Shown: positions 40,440 to 49,713, numbered from the stretch's first letter. The stretch is DNA of 64,000 nucleotides from Desulfotruncus alcoholivorax DSM 16058 (GCF_000430885.1 NZ_AUMW01000012.1:1-64000), one strand, 5' to 3'. Made by a program: numbers and translations. The notes: generated by a model from the sequence alone, not told the origin.

Positions 40440-42173
40440 TTATTGCCACCCGCGCAATTGATAGTAGTCATCAACCATGCGGTTAAGTTCAGCCGGGGTT
40501 ATTCCGTTTTGACCGTCGTTGACTTTTTCCTTAAACAACCTTTCAGGTATGGTATCATCTGCCCTGGAAAGACCCTGCTGCAGGTTAAAATTATGGGTGG
40601 CGTCTATAATTCTATCGGCTATTGCCCATAAGTCCTCCTTGGTGAACTCCAGGCCGGTGATGGCCTTGTTTAATTCAACCAGCGTCTCCCAGGTGATTAA
40701 ATCCCTGAAGAACACGCACAGTATTTGGGTGTTAAAAATGGTCAGCCTGTTTTCAAAGTCGATAAACAGCGCGGCCTTGCCCTCGGTGGTGGAAGGGTCA
40801 ATCATCCCAACCAGCTCGGGCCTGTAAAACGTGGCCCTTAAGTGACAGGCGCCCCTGGCCGAGGTGGCGTAGGCCAGCCCCATCCCTTTAAGCACTCTGG
40901 GGTCATACCCGGGAGGCTCCATTCCCTTAACATGAATGGCGATATCCTGCAAGCCCAATTTGGCGGCTGCCTCCTTGATGCCAAGGGACAGGGTTTCTCC
41001 CAGTCCGGTGCGCTGAGCCATTTGAGCTACCAGTTCTGCAGCAGCCCCGGCATCCCCATACCTGACCGGGGTATCGATCAGGCCGCGCTCGGTGCCTTCC
41101 ATAACCAAGCCCACCAGGTTGCCGGCAGTGATTGTATCCATGCCCAGGCGGTCGCACAGGTCGTTAAGATAGGCCACCTGATCCAGCCGGTTAATGGAGC
41201 AAAGCCCCCCGAAGGCGTAAATGGTCTCGTACTCGGGGCCCTCGATTTCTAGGCCGGCATGTTCGCCGGAATCGATGGAAACATGCTTCCCGCAGGCCAT
41301 AAAGCAGTTGGGGCAGGCGGCAGGCTTAACCTTATACTGCTGCAGCAGGGTATCACCGCTCAGGTTTTCCCAGTTGGGGTCAACCGCCCTGTTCCAGTAA
41401 CGGTTGGGGAAGGCCCTGGCGCCATTCATAATCTTAACCATCACAGTGGTGCCGTAATTGCGGTAGTTCTCCACCCCGGGGTTGCCTTTGCCCAGGTCCC
41501 GGATTTTTTTAACCACTGCTTTAAGCAATTCCGGGTCGGCGATTTCCGCTTTGGCGCTGCCGTGGAACACTACCGCTTTCAGCTTTTTGGAGCCCATCAG
41601 CGCCCCCATGCCGGCTCGGCCGGCTGACCTCCACCGGTTGTTCTCGATGCAGGCAAACCGAACCAGGTTCTCCCCGGCAGGGCCGATCACCAGCGCCTGG
41701 GCCCCCTGCACGCCGACTTGTTTCAATGCTTCTTCCTCGGCGGCATAGGTATCCAGACCCCAAAGCCCGGAAGCATCGTGGAACGACACGCCGGAGTCAC
41801 TTATTTCCACCAACACCGGTTTATCCGCGGCGCCTTCAAATATTATGGCGTCGTAGCCGGTGCGGCGCATAACCGGGGCCACCCTGCCCCCGGCATATGA
41901 TTCGGCATAGCCGCCGGTAAGCGGTGACTTGCCGAATACACCATAACGGCTGTTGCCCACCATGGCTGTGTCGGTGGACGGACCGGTGGTGAAAATCAGT
42001 TTGTTGCCGGGGGAAAGGGGGTCGATGCCGGGCTTGACGTTCTGCAGCAGCAGGTAGGAGCCCAGTCCCTTACCGCCAAGATATTGTTTAAAAACTTCAT
42101 CTGGAATAGTCTCTTGGGCGTAACTTTGCCGGGTCAGGTCTATTCGTAACAGTTTTCCAAAAAATCCTTTCAT
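40440..42173 (-). CDS. aor: Tungsten-type aldehyde:ferredoxin oxidoreductase 2
   Basis: A 577-residue AOR paralogue. Cluster ligands are Cys287, Cys290, Cys294 (ACPNCFMAC) and Cys486 (QILCVFF); pterin segments GPAGENL, GRAGMGALMGSK and CDRLGMDTITAGN are present. It lacks its own ferredoxin gene but follows gabT by 94 bases, so succinate semialdehyde or glutarate semialdehyde is a natural candidate substrate. ATG 42173 has GGGAGG upstream. It differs from AOR1 throughout the substrate half (HLRATFYRPELVG instead of HMSAWPVADEAYG), suggesting different aldehydes. Confidence 0.92.
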   Translation of the reverse strand: MKGFFGKLLRIDLTRQSYAQETIPDEVFKQYLGGKGLGSYLLLQNVKPGIDPLSPGNKLIFTTGPSTDTAMVGNSRYGVFGKSPLTGGYAESYAGGRVAPVMRRTGYDAIIFEGAADKPVLVEISDSGVSFHDASGLWGLDTYAAEEEALKQVGVQGAQALVIGPAGENLVRFACIENNRWRSAGRAGMGALMGSKKLKAVVFHGSAKAEIADPELLKAVVKKIRDLGKGNPGVENYRNYGTTVMVKIMNGARAFPNRYWNRAVDPNWENLSGDTLLQQYKVKPAACPNCFMACGKHVSIDSGEHAGLEIEGPEYETIYAFGGLCSINRLDQVAYLNDLCDRLGMDTITAGNLVGLVMEGTERGLIDTPVRYGDAGAAAELVAQMAQRTGLGETLSLGIKEAAAKLGLQDIAIHVKGMEPPGYDPRVLKGMGLAYATSARGACHLRATFYRPELVGMIDPSTTEGKAALFIDFENRLTIFNTQILCVFFRDLITWETLVELNKAITGLEFTKEDLWAIADRIIDATHNFNLQQGLSRADDTIPERLFKEKVNDGQNGITPAELNRMVDDYYQLRGWQ

Positions 42174-42242
42174 ACTCTACCTCCCTGGTCAGGTCATTGT
42201 ATTACCAGGCTAATCAGATAGTAACTATTTAATTAATCATGA

Positions 42243-42272
42243 GACGGTCGGACAGGGTCGTCCGCCCCTACT
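42243..42272. repeat. GGGCGGAC-type repeat, copy 3, at the gabT stop codon
   Basis: GGTCGGACAGGGTCGTCCGCC and CCTAC; its last bases supply the gabT stop codon (42268-42270). Confidence 0.6.
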
Positions 42273-43569
42273 TCGAGGCGTGGGCTACGGCTTGTTCCAG
42301 AACGTCCAGGCCCCGCTCCAGCTGCTCGTCGGTAATGGCCAGAGGAATCAGGGTGCGGATCACGTTGCTGAATATACCCGCACTGATGGCGATAACGCCG
42401 TTGTCAACGCAGTACTTGGTGACGGCTGCCGTCGCTTCCTTGGCCGGCTCCTTGGTTTCCCTGTCTTTAACCAGCTCGATGGCGTTCATGGCGCCCAGGC
42501 CGCGCACATCGCCGACAATGGGGTATTTTTCCTTCATTTCGAGCATCCGGCTGCGGGTTTTATCCCCGATCTCCCGGGCGCGCTCAACCAGTTTTTCCTG
42601 CTGCATGTAGTTGATGGTGGCCAGGGCGGCCGCGCAGGATACCGGGTTGCCGCCGTAGGTGCCGCCGATATGTCCGGGATCCGGTGCGTTCATGATCTCG
42701 GCCTTGCCCACAACGCCGCTGAGGGGCATGCCGGAGGCAATTGACTTGGCCACGGTCATCAGGTCGGGCTCGAGTCCCCAGTGCTCGCAGGCGAACATTT
42801 TACCGGTCCGGCCAAAACCGGTCTGAACTTCGTCAGCAATTAAGACGATACCATGTTTATCACAGATTTTCCTCAGGCCGGGCAGGAATTCCGGCGGCGG
42901 GACAATGAAACCGCCCTCGCCCTGGACGGGCTCGATAATCATTGCCGCAACGTTCTCGGGTGCAACTTCGGCGGCAAACATCCTGTCGAATTGTTCCAGG
43001 CAGTGCATGCCGCAGCCGGGGTAAGTCGACCTGTAGTAGCAGCGGTAGCAATAAGCGGACGGGATTTTGTAAACATCGGGGGCGAATGGCCCGAACCCGA
43101 ATTTATAGGGCTTAACCTTGCTGGTCAGGCTCATGGTCATTAAAGTGCGGCCGTGAAACGCGCATTCAAAGGAGATCACGCCGGTCCTCTTGGTATGGAA
43201 CCTGGCGATTTTAACGGCGTTTTCAACACACTCGGCACCGCTGTTGACAAACATGGCTCTTTTTTCATAGCTGCCCGGTGAGATTTCAATCAGCTTTTCC
43301 GCCAGGTCCAGATATGGCTCGTACATGGTAGTCATAAAACAAGTGTGCAAAAACTTTTCCGCCTGCTCCTTGATGGCAGCCACCACGGGCGGGGGGCAGT
43401 GCCCGGCGTTGAGAGTGCCGATACCGGCGTAAAAGTCAATATATTCGTTGCCTTCCACGTCAATTATAGTCGCCCCCCTGGCCTCCTTTACGAAAATACC
43501 AGTGGAATTGGAGATGCCGCGGGCCACCAGTTTGTTTTTTCTTGTTAGAAGCTCTTCATTTTTTCCCAT
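42268..43569 (-). CDS. gabT: 4-Aminobutyrate-type class III aminotransferase
   Basis: A 433-residue PLP enzyme. Lys275 (VAKSIASGMPLSG) binds PLP; FVNSGAECVENAVKIAR, AFHGRTLMTMSLTSK and [18 protein letters not shown] are typical of GABA transaminases. It would convert GABA to succinate semialdehyde, or 5-aminovalerate to glutarate semialdehyde, using 2-oxoglutarate. A four-cysteine patch at 174-190 (CYRC, then CGMHC) is reminiscent of the cysteines that hold a [2Fe-2S] cluster in mammalian GABA transaminase. ATG 43569 has AAAGGAGG upstream. It lies between moaD2 and AOR2. Confidence 0.88.
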   Translation of the reverse strand: MGKNEELLTRKNKLVARGISNSTGIFVKEARGATIIDVEGNEYIDFYAGIGTLNAGHCPPPVVAAIKEQAEKFLHTCFMTTMYEPYLDLAEKLIEISPGSYEKRAMFVNSGAECVENAVKIARFHTKRTGVISFECAFHGRTLMTMSLTSKVKPYKFGFGPFAPDVYKIPSAYCYRCYYRSTYPGCGMHCLEQFDRMFAAEVAPENVAAMIIEPVQGEGGFIVPPPEFLPGLRKICDKHGIVLIADEVQTGFGRTGKMFACEHWGLEPDLMTVAKSIASGMPLSGVVGKAEIMNAPDPGHIGGTYGGNPVSCAAALATINYMQQEKLVERAREIGDKTRSRMLEMKEKYPIVGDVRGLGAMNAIELVKDRETKEPAKEATAAVTKYCVDNGVIAISAGIFSNVIRTLIPLAITDEQLERGLDVLEQAVAHASK

Positions 43570-43598
43570 TTTTTAATCCTCCTTTTCAAAATGGCGTT

Positions 43599-43646
43599 TT
43601 ACTATTCAGGCAGACAGAATTAGTAGTAAGAATTTGACTTCTGCCT
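43599..43646 (+). repeat. MITE-like TTCAGG element, copy E (degenerate)
   Basis: ACTATTCAGGCAGACAGAATT through TTGACTTCTGCCTCC; only the two ends are recognisable. Confidence 0.45.
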
Positions 43647-43649
43647 CCT

Positions 43650-43910
43650 TTAGCCGCCTGTTATATAGGGAAAAAGTATTATTTTATCACCGGGCCCCAG
43701 CGGGGAGGCCCAATCTTTTTTTTCTCCGTTTACAGTAACAAAACTGATATACTCCCCGGGAATTCCCAAAAAAGCTACCAGTTCACGCACGGTAGCGGGC
43801 CCCGCAAGAGATACGGTAATTTTGGGCTTTTGGCAACATGGCTCTTTGACGAGTTTGGCCAGCACCACGCCCAAGTCTACATCCACAGAAAAAATACCGG
43901 CGCTACTCAC
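43650..43910 (-). CDS. MoaD/ThiS-family sulfur carrier 2 (AOR2 module)
   Basis: An 86-residue beta-grasp protein with TVRELVAFLGIP and a Gly-Gly end (FPYITGG). GTG 43910 (AAGGAAG upstream) overlaps the stop of activator 3, so the two are probably translationally coupled. With AOR2 two genes downstream, it is likely the sulfur donor for that enzyme's pterin cofactor. A second carrier at 35720-35956 serves the AOR1 module. Confidence 0.8.
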   Translation of the reverse strand: MSSAGIFSVDVDLGVVLAKLVKEPCCQKPKITVSLAGPATVRELVAFLGIPGEYISFVTVNGEKKDWASPLGPGDKIILFPYITGG

Positions 43911-45630
43911 GCTGATCTTCCTTACCAAAATATTTTTTCATTTTGCGCACCACCGTTGATTGGTTAATGCCTAAAGCCTCAGCCATGCGATAAGTATTCT
44001 TATACTTGCTGTGCGCTTTTTCCAACAGCTGAGCTTCAATTTGCCCTATGGCATCCTTCATGGGGCAAAGGTCGACAACCATCACCTTGTTTTTACCCGT
44101 GCCGCCGTCAGCCCGGGTGATGCGTTCGGGCAGGTCAACCGCGGCAATAATATTTGAGATGGAAGTTATCATCAGTCTCTCGACTAAATTTTCCAGTTCC
44201 CGGACATTGCCCGGCCAATCATATGCAATTAAGGTATTCATTACTTCCTGGCTGATTGATTTCCTGGTGCCCAACTGCTCATTAAACTTTTTGACAAAAT
44301 GATTAATTAGATGGGGTATATCTTCTTTCCGGTGTCTTAAAGGCGGTATAACAACGGGCACCACATTCAGCCTGTAAAACAGATCTTCCCGGAACAGATT
44401 TTCAGCCACCAGTTTATGCAAATCCTTATTGGTTGCGGCGATAATTCTAATATCCACCTCTTTGTAATCGGAAGACCCCACCGGCATGATTTTTTTATCT
44501 TGAATTACATGCAAAATCTTTACCTGCAGAGGCAGTGGCAGCTCGGAAATTTCATCCAAAAAAACGGTACCGCCGTGCGCCATTTCAATAAGTCCTTTTT
44601 TGCCTTCCTTATTGGCCCCGGTAAACGCCCCCGCAGCATATCCGAAAAGTTCGGACTCAATCAGGTTTTCCGGGATGGCCCCGCAGTTGATCACAATAAA
44701 GGGCCCCTTGGCCCTCCTGCTGGCGCGGTGAATTCTTAAAGCCACCAGTCCCTTGCCGACACCCGACTCACCCTCCACCAGGACGGTGGAATCCACCTGG
44801 GCAACCCTTTCCGTTGTTTCAAGGATCTGCTTCATCGACTGGCTTTCGGCAACAATTTCATTCTGCGGCAAACTGGCATTCCTAAGCTGGGCAAGTTCCT
44901 CCCGGTAAGTTTGCACCAACCTCTGGGTATCTTCCAGGCGCTGCTGCAGGTTCATTAATTCGGTAATATCTCTGGAGTTGCAGACAATCCTGGTAATACG
45001 CCCCGCATCATCAAACACCGGATTTGCAGTAACAATAAGTGTTTGGCCGTTTTTTACGGTTTGGACAGCGGTGATCCGCCTTCTGGCTTTAAGCACCCTG
45101 GGCACAAGCGATGGCGAATAGTAATTCAGCTTTTCCAGTTCACTGACGTGCTTGCCGATAATTTTATCTTCAGATACACCGTAATATTTTTCGCAAACCT
45201 TGTTGACCCGAACTGCAACACCGTTTCCGTCAGTTACAAAAATTTCATCGTAAGAATTATCAAAAATAACTTTTAGTTCCTGGTACAGGCTTTTTACCGA
45301 GCCTAATTCATCACTGATCCCTTCCAATTCTTTAATATCTTTTAAAGTTATCACCAGCCCGACGGGGTCACCATTACGGCAAACTGTCCTGAAACACAAA
45401 ATTAAAGTCTTTCCTGCAACTTCTATGATCTGGTTTTTTTGGTCCAGATCACAGTTTTTCAGGTTAAAATTTAAACCGGGCAGGACGTCGGAAAGCCTGA
45501 GACCCGCCCACGGTTTGTTTTTTAAGTTCAGGTAGCCCCTGGCCGTGGAATTCATGTAGGTTATTGCACCGGAAGCATCAGCCATCAACACCCCGCCGCA
45601 AATGTATTCCAGCCCGTCCTCCAGCCTCAC
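43903..45630 (-). CDS. Sigma-54-dependent activator 3 (PAS-PAS-AAA+-HTH)
   Basis: A 575-residue close relative of activator 1: two PAS domains (about 8-100, 115-230), AAA+ domain (about 260-500) with GESGVGKG and AGAFTGANKEGKKG, and helix-turn-helix NTYRMAEALGINQSTVVRKM. The HTH is nearly identical to that of activator 1, so both may bind the same enhancer sequence. It is located inside the unit APC3, activator 3, moaD2, gabT, AOR2, so it may regulate the operon it belongs to. Confidence 0.92.
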   Translation of the reverse strand: MRLEDGLEYICGGVLMADASGAITYMNSTARGYLNLKNKPWAGLRLSDVLPGLNFNLKNCDLDQKNQIIEVAGKTLILCFRTVCRNGDPVGLVITLKDIKELEGISDELGSVKSLYQELKVIFDNSYDEIFVTDGNGVAVRVNKVCEKYYGVSEDKIIGKHVSELEKLNYYSPSLVPRVLKARRRITAVQTVKNGQTLIVTANPVFDDAGRITRIVCNSRDITELMNLQQRLEDTQRLVQTYREELAQLRNASLPQNEIVAESQSMKQILETTERVAQVDSTVLVEGESGVGKGLVALRIHRASRRAKGPFIVINCGAIPENLIESELFGYAAGAFTGANKEGKKGLIEMAHGGTVFLDEISELPLPLQVKILHVIQDKKIMPVGSSDYKEVDIRIIAATNKDLHKLVAENLFREDLFYRLNVVPVVIPPLRHRKEDIPHLINHFVKKFNEQLGTRKSISQEVMNTLIAYDWPGNVRELENLVERLMITSISNIIAAVDLPERITRADGGTGKNKVMVVDLCPMKDAIGQIEAQLLEKAHSKYKNTYRMAEALGINQSTVVRKMKKYFGKEDQRE

Positions 45631-45693
45631 CGGAGATACCCCCTTAAAATATAATTGCCGGCGCCGCGCTGCGCCGGCTTTCTAACGAAGCAT

Positions 45694-47130
45694 TTATCCC
45701 GCCAGACCTTTATCGTTTTCAAGCTTGCTGAAAATATGCTCCCGCATGGCCCTGTCCGCTTCATCCTTGCCATAGGAAGACCTGGCCCAGATAAAGAATA
45801 CGACACCGATAACAGACCAACCCAAAAAGATCAGCCACTCATACGGCCATACCAGGGCCGCCGGGCTGCCGGGCAGGTACAAAAGAACAAACAACAAACT
45901 CAGGATCACCGCCAGGTACCCCACCAAATTCCCCGCCTGAACCTTGAAAGGACGCTTCATGTGGGGTTCCTTCTTCCTCAATACCACAAAGGAAAGCGAG
46001 ACCATGAAATAGGCCGCCACAATGCCCAAGCCGCCGGCGTCCACCAGCCAAACCAGCATTTTTCTGCCGAACAGGGGCGCCAGAGTTGATAACACCCCAA
46101 TTAATATAACGGCATAATAAGGTGTTTTATACTTTGGGTGCAATTTGCCCAGGAAGGCCGGCAGCATTTTGGCCTGGGCCATGGAGTAAATGGCCCGGCT
46201 GCCGCCGATATAAAACCCGTTCCAGCTGGTCAGGATACCGCAAATGCCGCCGATAATCAGCAGCTTGCCGGCCCAGGCCCCGCCGAACAGCTTGGTCATG
46301 GCGTCCGCCGTCACCAGGGAAGCGTTGTTCATTTGCTCGGCCGTGAGGGCGCGGGATACGCCAAAGATAACCATAATATACCACAATGCCGCCAGAAAAA
46401 CGGAAACGAGCAATATTTTACCTATGGACTTATAGGGTATATTGATTTCCTCCGCCGCCTGGGGGATGACGTCAAACCCCACAAACATAAACGGGGTCAT
46501 AATCGCTACGGTAAATATACCTTTAAAGCCGTTAACAAAAAGGGGCTCCATGTTGGCGGTGCTGCCGTTTACAACCGCCCCGCCGATCAGCACCAATCCC
46601 ACCAGGGCTATGCCGATTGTAAATACCAGTTGCAAAAAAGCTGCCACCTTAATGCCCACATAATTGACTATGGTCATTAAAATCGAGCCGGTAACTCCGA
46701 TCAGAACCCATGAAGCATAAACATCCCAGCCCGCAATATTCCAAAGAAATCCGAATTTGTAGCCGGGGAAAAGGTACTCCACGACGGTGGGGAGCGCCAC
46801 TGCCTCGAAGGCAACCACTGATACATAACCCAATATAATCGCCCAGGTACAAATAAATGAGGCCGACACACCGAGAGCACGGTAACTGTAAACATGTTCA
46901 CCGCCGGCCAGCGGCATGGCCGCAGCCAGCTCGGAGTAAGTTAAACCCACCAATACCACCAGCAAGCCGCCCATTAAAAATGCAAGCATGGCCCCCAGTG
47001 AACCGGCGGAGTTAACCCACGAGCCCGCCAGAACCACCCAGCCCCAGCCGATCATGGCGCCAAAGGCCAAGGCCAACACATCCTTGCGGGAAAGAACTCT
47101 TACAAAGTTGTCATTATTGTTTCCGCTCAC
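45694..47130 (-). CDS. APC-superfamily amino acid permease
   Basis: A 478-residue transporter with about 12 helices. The N-terminal motif DVLALAFGAMIGWGWVVLAG and MPLAGGEHVYSYRALG place it in the APC group nearest to AGT/AAT-like permeases of anaerobes. Substrate unknown; GABA or 5-aminovalerate would fit the neighbours. GTG 47130 follows GGGGAGG. It is first in a probable five-gene unit reaching AOR2 and has a sigma-54 promoter 95 bases upstream. Confidence 0.85.
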   Translation of the reverse strand: MSGNNNDNFVRVLSRKDVLALAFGAMIGWGWVVLAGSWVNSAGSLGAMLAFLMGGLLVVLVGLTYSELAAAMPLAGGEHVYSYRALGVSASFICTWAIILGYVSVVAFEAVALPTVVEYLFPGYKFGFLWNIAGWDVYASWVLIGVTGSILMTIVNYVGIKVAAFLQLVFTIGIALVGLVLIGGAVVNGSTANMEPLFVNGFKGIFTVAIMTPFMFVGFDVIPQAAEEINIPYKSIGKILLVSVFLAALWYIMVIFGVSRALTAEQMNNASLVTADAMTKLFGGAWAGKLLIIGGICGILTSWNGFYIGGSRAIYSMAQAKMLPAFLGKLHPKYKTPYYAVILIGVLSTLAPLFGRKMLVWLVDAGGLGIVAAYFMVSLSFVVLRKKEPHMKRPFKVQAGNLVGYLAVILSLLFVLLYLPGSPAALVWPYEWLIFLGWSVIGVVFFIWARSSYGKDEADRAMREHIFSKLENDKGLAG

Positions 47131-47224
47131 ACACTAACCTCCCCAAAATCAATATTGTATAAGCCTTGAAAAACTCAACCATACCTCCTTTGCTAAAATT
47201 TCTTACAGCATGGCATTAACCTTA

Positions 47225-47240
47225 CGCAAAACGCAGGCCA
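47225..47240 (-). promoter_or_regulatory. Sigma-54 promoter of the APC3-activator 3-moaD2-gabT-AOR2 unit
   Basis: TGGCCT-N5-TTGCG on the minus strand: GG and GC are correct, three less important bases differ from the consensus. Confidence 0.6.
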
Positions 47241-47275
47241 AATGGAGGTTGTACAATTACAAATGTTTTGAAAAA

Positions 47276-47364
47276 TGTATACAAAAACCATGATGCAGAG
47301 CGGAATCATAACTCCGTTAATCTTTTGGGGCCGCTTTAACTATAATGCATTTAATTAAATGCAT
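47276..47364. promoter_or_regulatory. Candidate activator-binding palindromes upstream of the APC3 unit
   Basis: TGTATACA (47276-47283) and a perfect 20-bp palindrome ATGCATTTAA/TTAAATGCAT (47345-47364) lie 36-124 bases upstream of the sigma-54 promoter. Both resemble the palindromes before gdhA. From 47365 to 47488 I see nothing else. Confidence 0.4.
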
Positions 47365-47488
47365 TTGGGAATCCTAAAATGCCGATTCGCATCCCACAAC
47401 TTTAATTATTCGATATATTTGTTAAAAATCTTTTAAATTTACGCAATTCACAATATAAATTAGGCAAAAAATTTTTACCAAAAAGAAA

Positions 47489-47541
47489 GGGGACACACCT
47501 CCTCTTTAGGGTCAAAGCTTTAGGGTCGGAGGTATGTCCCC
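47489..47541. repeat. GGGGACACACCTCC element, second locus
   Basis: GGGGACACACCTCC (47489-47502) faces GGAGGTATGTCCCC (47528-47541): 13 of 14 pairs with a 25-base loop containing two TTTAGGGTC units. Confidence 0.65.
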
Positions 47542-47548
47542 AATAATA

Positions 47549-47579
47549 TGAAAACCAGGGGTTTTTGCAGCCCCTGGTT
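47549..47579 (-). terminator. Terminator of the CoA-transferase genes
   Basis: AACCAGGGG-N9-CCCCTGGTT: 9-bp stem that overlaps the last bases of the beta-subunit stop codon; TTTTC follows on minus. Confidence 0.7.
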
Positions 47580-48432
47580 ATTTCCCTGAATTTTTAACGG
47601 TAATTTCAATATACTCATCCAGACCGGCCAAACTTTTCCTGGCCGCGGCCCCGCCCATAATCAGGTTGGCCGGGTCAGCCGCCCGGACGGCCTCCAGCTC
47701 CTCGTCCGTTGGTTCGGGGGCGGTTTTTAATTGTGGAGCGATTTTTAAATCCCAGCCCACCAGCGCTTTGATTTCCTCAATATTTACCCCCGGGTAAATG
47801 GTATCAAGGTACATCTCACGGGTTTGCCGGTCAAATCTGAATAAAGCTTTGTCTGTCACCACGGCGGCAGGTCCGCTGCCCAGCAGGCCGGCCTTTTTCC
47901 TGGCACCGGGGCTGCCGTCCAGAAAGCCGGGCGTAGTAAGGTAGTCCACCTTTTCCACAAACCTCAGCGGCTCCAATCTTAACATCACCACGACCCGGCC
48001 GATATTGGAGCCGATGTCGTTGCCGCCCCCGCTACCCGGCAGGCGGACTTTGGGGGACTGGTAGTCCTGCCCGCCGAAAATGGCGGTGGTATTGAGGTTG
48101 CCGTATTTATCCACCTGGGCCGCGCCAAGCACTCCCACATCGTAGTACCCGCACTGCATGTCGCTGAACACGCGCCATTCCGAGGTGAGGCACAGTGCGC
48201 CGTCGGCCGCCGAGGAATCCCCGACGTTAAAATCCACCCGGTATTTTTGCGGCCCGATGCAGCCGGATTCATATACAATATTCAGGTTGGGAGCATGAAA
48301 CCGCTTGGCGGTGATCCCGGCCACCAGGGGGATGCCTATGCCCACAAAGGCAACTTCCCAGTCTCTGAATTCCTTGGCGGTCATTATGGCCATTAATTCC
48401 GATGCGCTGTATCGTTTATCGCCCATGATCAA
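47578..48432 (-). CDS. CoA-transferase family I, subunit B (glutaconate type)
   Basis: A 284-residue subunit. Glu55 in NIVYESGCIG aligns with the catalytic glutamate of glutaconate CoA-transferase GctB, and GVLGAAQVDKYGNLNT with GSGGGNDIGS is characteristic of the family. With subunit A it moves CoA between acids such as acetyl-CoA and glutaconate or glutarate. The substrate is not fixed; 3-oxoacids or aromatic acids are alternatives. TTG 48432 has AAGGAGG 6 bases upstream; ATG 48426 is possible. Only 11 bases separate it from subunit A. Confidence 0.85.
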   Translation of the reverse strand: MIMGDKRYSASELMAIMTAKEFRDWEVAFVGIGIPLVAGITAKRFHAPNLNIVYESGCIGPQKYRVDFNVGDSSAADGALCLTSEWRVFSDMQCGYYDVGVLGAAQVDKYGNLNTTAIFGGQDYQSPKVRLPGSGGGNDIGSNIGRVVVMLRLEPLRFVEKVDYLTTPGFLDGSPGARKKAGLLGSGPAAVVTDKALFRFDRQTREMYLDTIYPGVNIEEIKALVGWDLKIAPQLKTAPEPTDEELEAVRAADPANLIMGGAAARKSLAGLDEYIEITVKNSGK

Positions 48433-48443
48433 ATATACCCTCC

Positions 48444-49370
48444 TTAGCCCGGAATGCGATTGAAGCGGCGCTCCAACCCCATCAGTTTTTGCAGCCTGTC
48501 CCAGCCCACCTTTTCACAGTAGGCGAGATGATCGGCGGCGCCCAGCACATAGCGGTCCAGCCACCGTAAAAAGTTGTCCCTGTCTTTGGCCGACTCGTGA
48601 TACTCACCGCAAAACAGCACATCGTAGGCATAGTAGCCGTAGCAGGACTGCGGGTGACACCCGTACGGCACCTGGACCACGGCGTCAACGCAATAAAACG
48701 GGATCAGGGTCATATTGCCCCGGCGCCGAATTTCCTCGGTGGATACAATTTCCTCACAGGTGATAATGGTATGCCTGGCGGCACGGGCCTTGTTTTCATC
48801 ATTGCCGGTGAAGCCCCAAACCTGGGCATTGCCCATGACATCGGCCCGTTGCACGTGAATTACGGCCACATCGGGATGGGCCGCGGGAACGAGGGCCACC
48901 GTGGCGCCCTCATAGGGGTCTTCAATCAATTTAATCCGCTGGTTGTACTTGACTATGTCCGTACCCAGCATCGACCTGGTGGGCATAAACGGGACATTCA
49001 AACTGCCGGCCAGAAAGCGCATGCTGATGCCGGCATTGGACCAGTCCTCCAACTCAATTTTCAGCGGCACGCCTTTCTCCACGGACCGCCTGATATTCGG
49101 GGCCAGTCCGATGGCGCCGTAGCCAAGGTAAGCACCTTCCCACCTTTTAACGGCGCCGGCACCCACCAGCAAATCCATAACGTCGGTTTTACTGTCGTCA
49201 ATTACCGTCAGGTTTTTGATGCCCTGTCTGATGATTTCATGTGCCGCAGCCACACAATCCCGGCCGATGAACCCGCCGAAAGTGATGCTGCAGCCGTCTG
49301 TTACATATTTCCTTACCGCGTCTTTGAGAGACATCTGTTTGTTGGCATTGTTCCTGTCCGTCAAGGTCAA
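48444..49370 (-). CDS. CoA-transferase family I, subunit A (glutaconate type)
   Basis: A 308-residue subunit with the GctA-like opening SLKDAVRKYVTDGCSITFGGF and the later VIHVQRADVMGNAQVWGF. It forms the heteromer with subunit B. A sigma-54-like promoter lies about 130 bases upstream and activator 4 is divergent, so the pair probably answers to that activator. In the island it could make glutaryl-CoA, the substrate of the dehydrogenase at 55322-56479. Confidence 0.85.
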   Translation of the reverse strand: MTLTDRNNANKQMSLKDAVRKYVTDGCSITFGGFIGRDCVAAAHEIIRQGIKNLTVIDDSKTDVMDLLVGAGAVKRWEGAYLGYGAIGLAPNIRRSVEKGVPLKIELEDWSNAGISMRFLAGSLNVPFMPTRSMLGTDIVKYNQRIKLIEDPYEGATVALVPAAHPDVAVIHVQRADVMGNAQVWGFTGNDENKARAARHTIITCEEIVSTEEIRRRGNMTLIPFYCVDAVVQVPYGCHPQSCYGYYAYDVLFCGEYHESAKDRDNFLRWLDRYVLGAADHLAYCEKVGWDRLQKLMGLERRFNRIPG

Positions 49371-49496
49371 CTCCCCTCCAAGTTGTTAGCTTGCGCAGGC
49401 CTCAGCAAGGCCCTCTCCATAGAGTATCGTTTACCACAAAGCCGGTGTTTCCGCCCGCCGGGCGGCAATACCGGTTAGCGCTGTAAAACATGACCA

Positions 49497-49512
49497 TGCA
49501 ATATGCATACCA
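49497..49512 (-). promoter_or_regulatory. Sigma-54 promoter of the CoA-transferase genes
   Basis: TGGTAT-N5-TTGCA on the minus strand: correct spacing, -12 perfect, two changes in the -24 element. Confidence 0.65.
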
Positions 49513-49654
49513 TCTCCCGTGAAAAAATTTTTACAGATCATCCCAGGTGCCTGACACCTCGAACAAATTGATTTACCGTTCAAAAGAAGATAAAGTTATA
49601 ATAACAAGACAAAAGCAGGCGGGACACAGAGGCGGTGGGAGGAGGGACACGGGG

Positions 49655-49713
49655 GGGACACGGGGACAGGTCCCATGTCCCTTGTCGGGACATGGGACCT
49701 GTCCCCGTGTCCC
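49655..49713. repeat. 27-bp perfect inverted repeat upstream of activator 4
   Basis: Arms 49655-49681 and 49687-49713 are perfectly complementary with a 5-base loop TTGTC. They are built of GGGACA/TGTCCC units, and more such units flank both sides (about 49621-49735). It lies 41 bases upstream of the GTG start of activator 4, so the hairpin probably forms in its 5' UTR. Confidence 0.85.
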
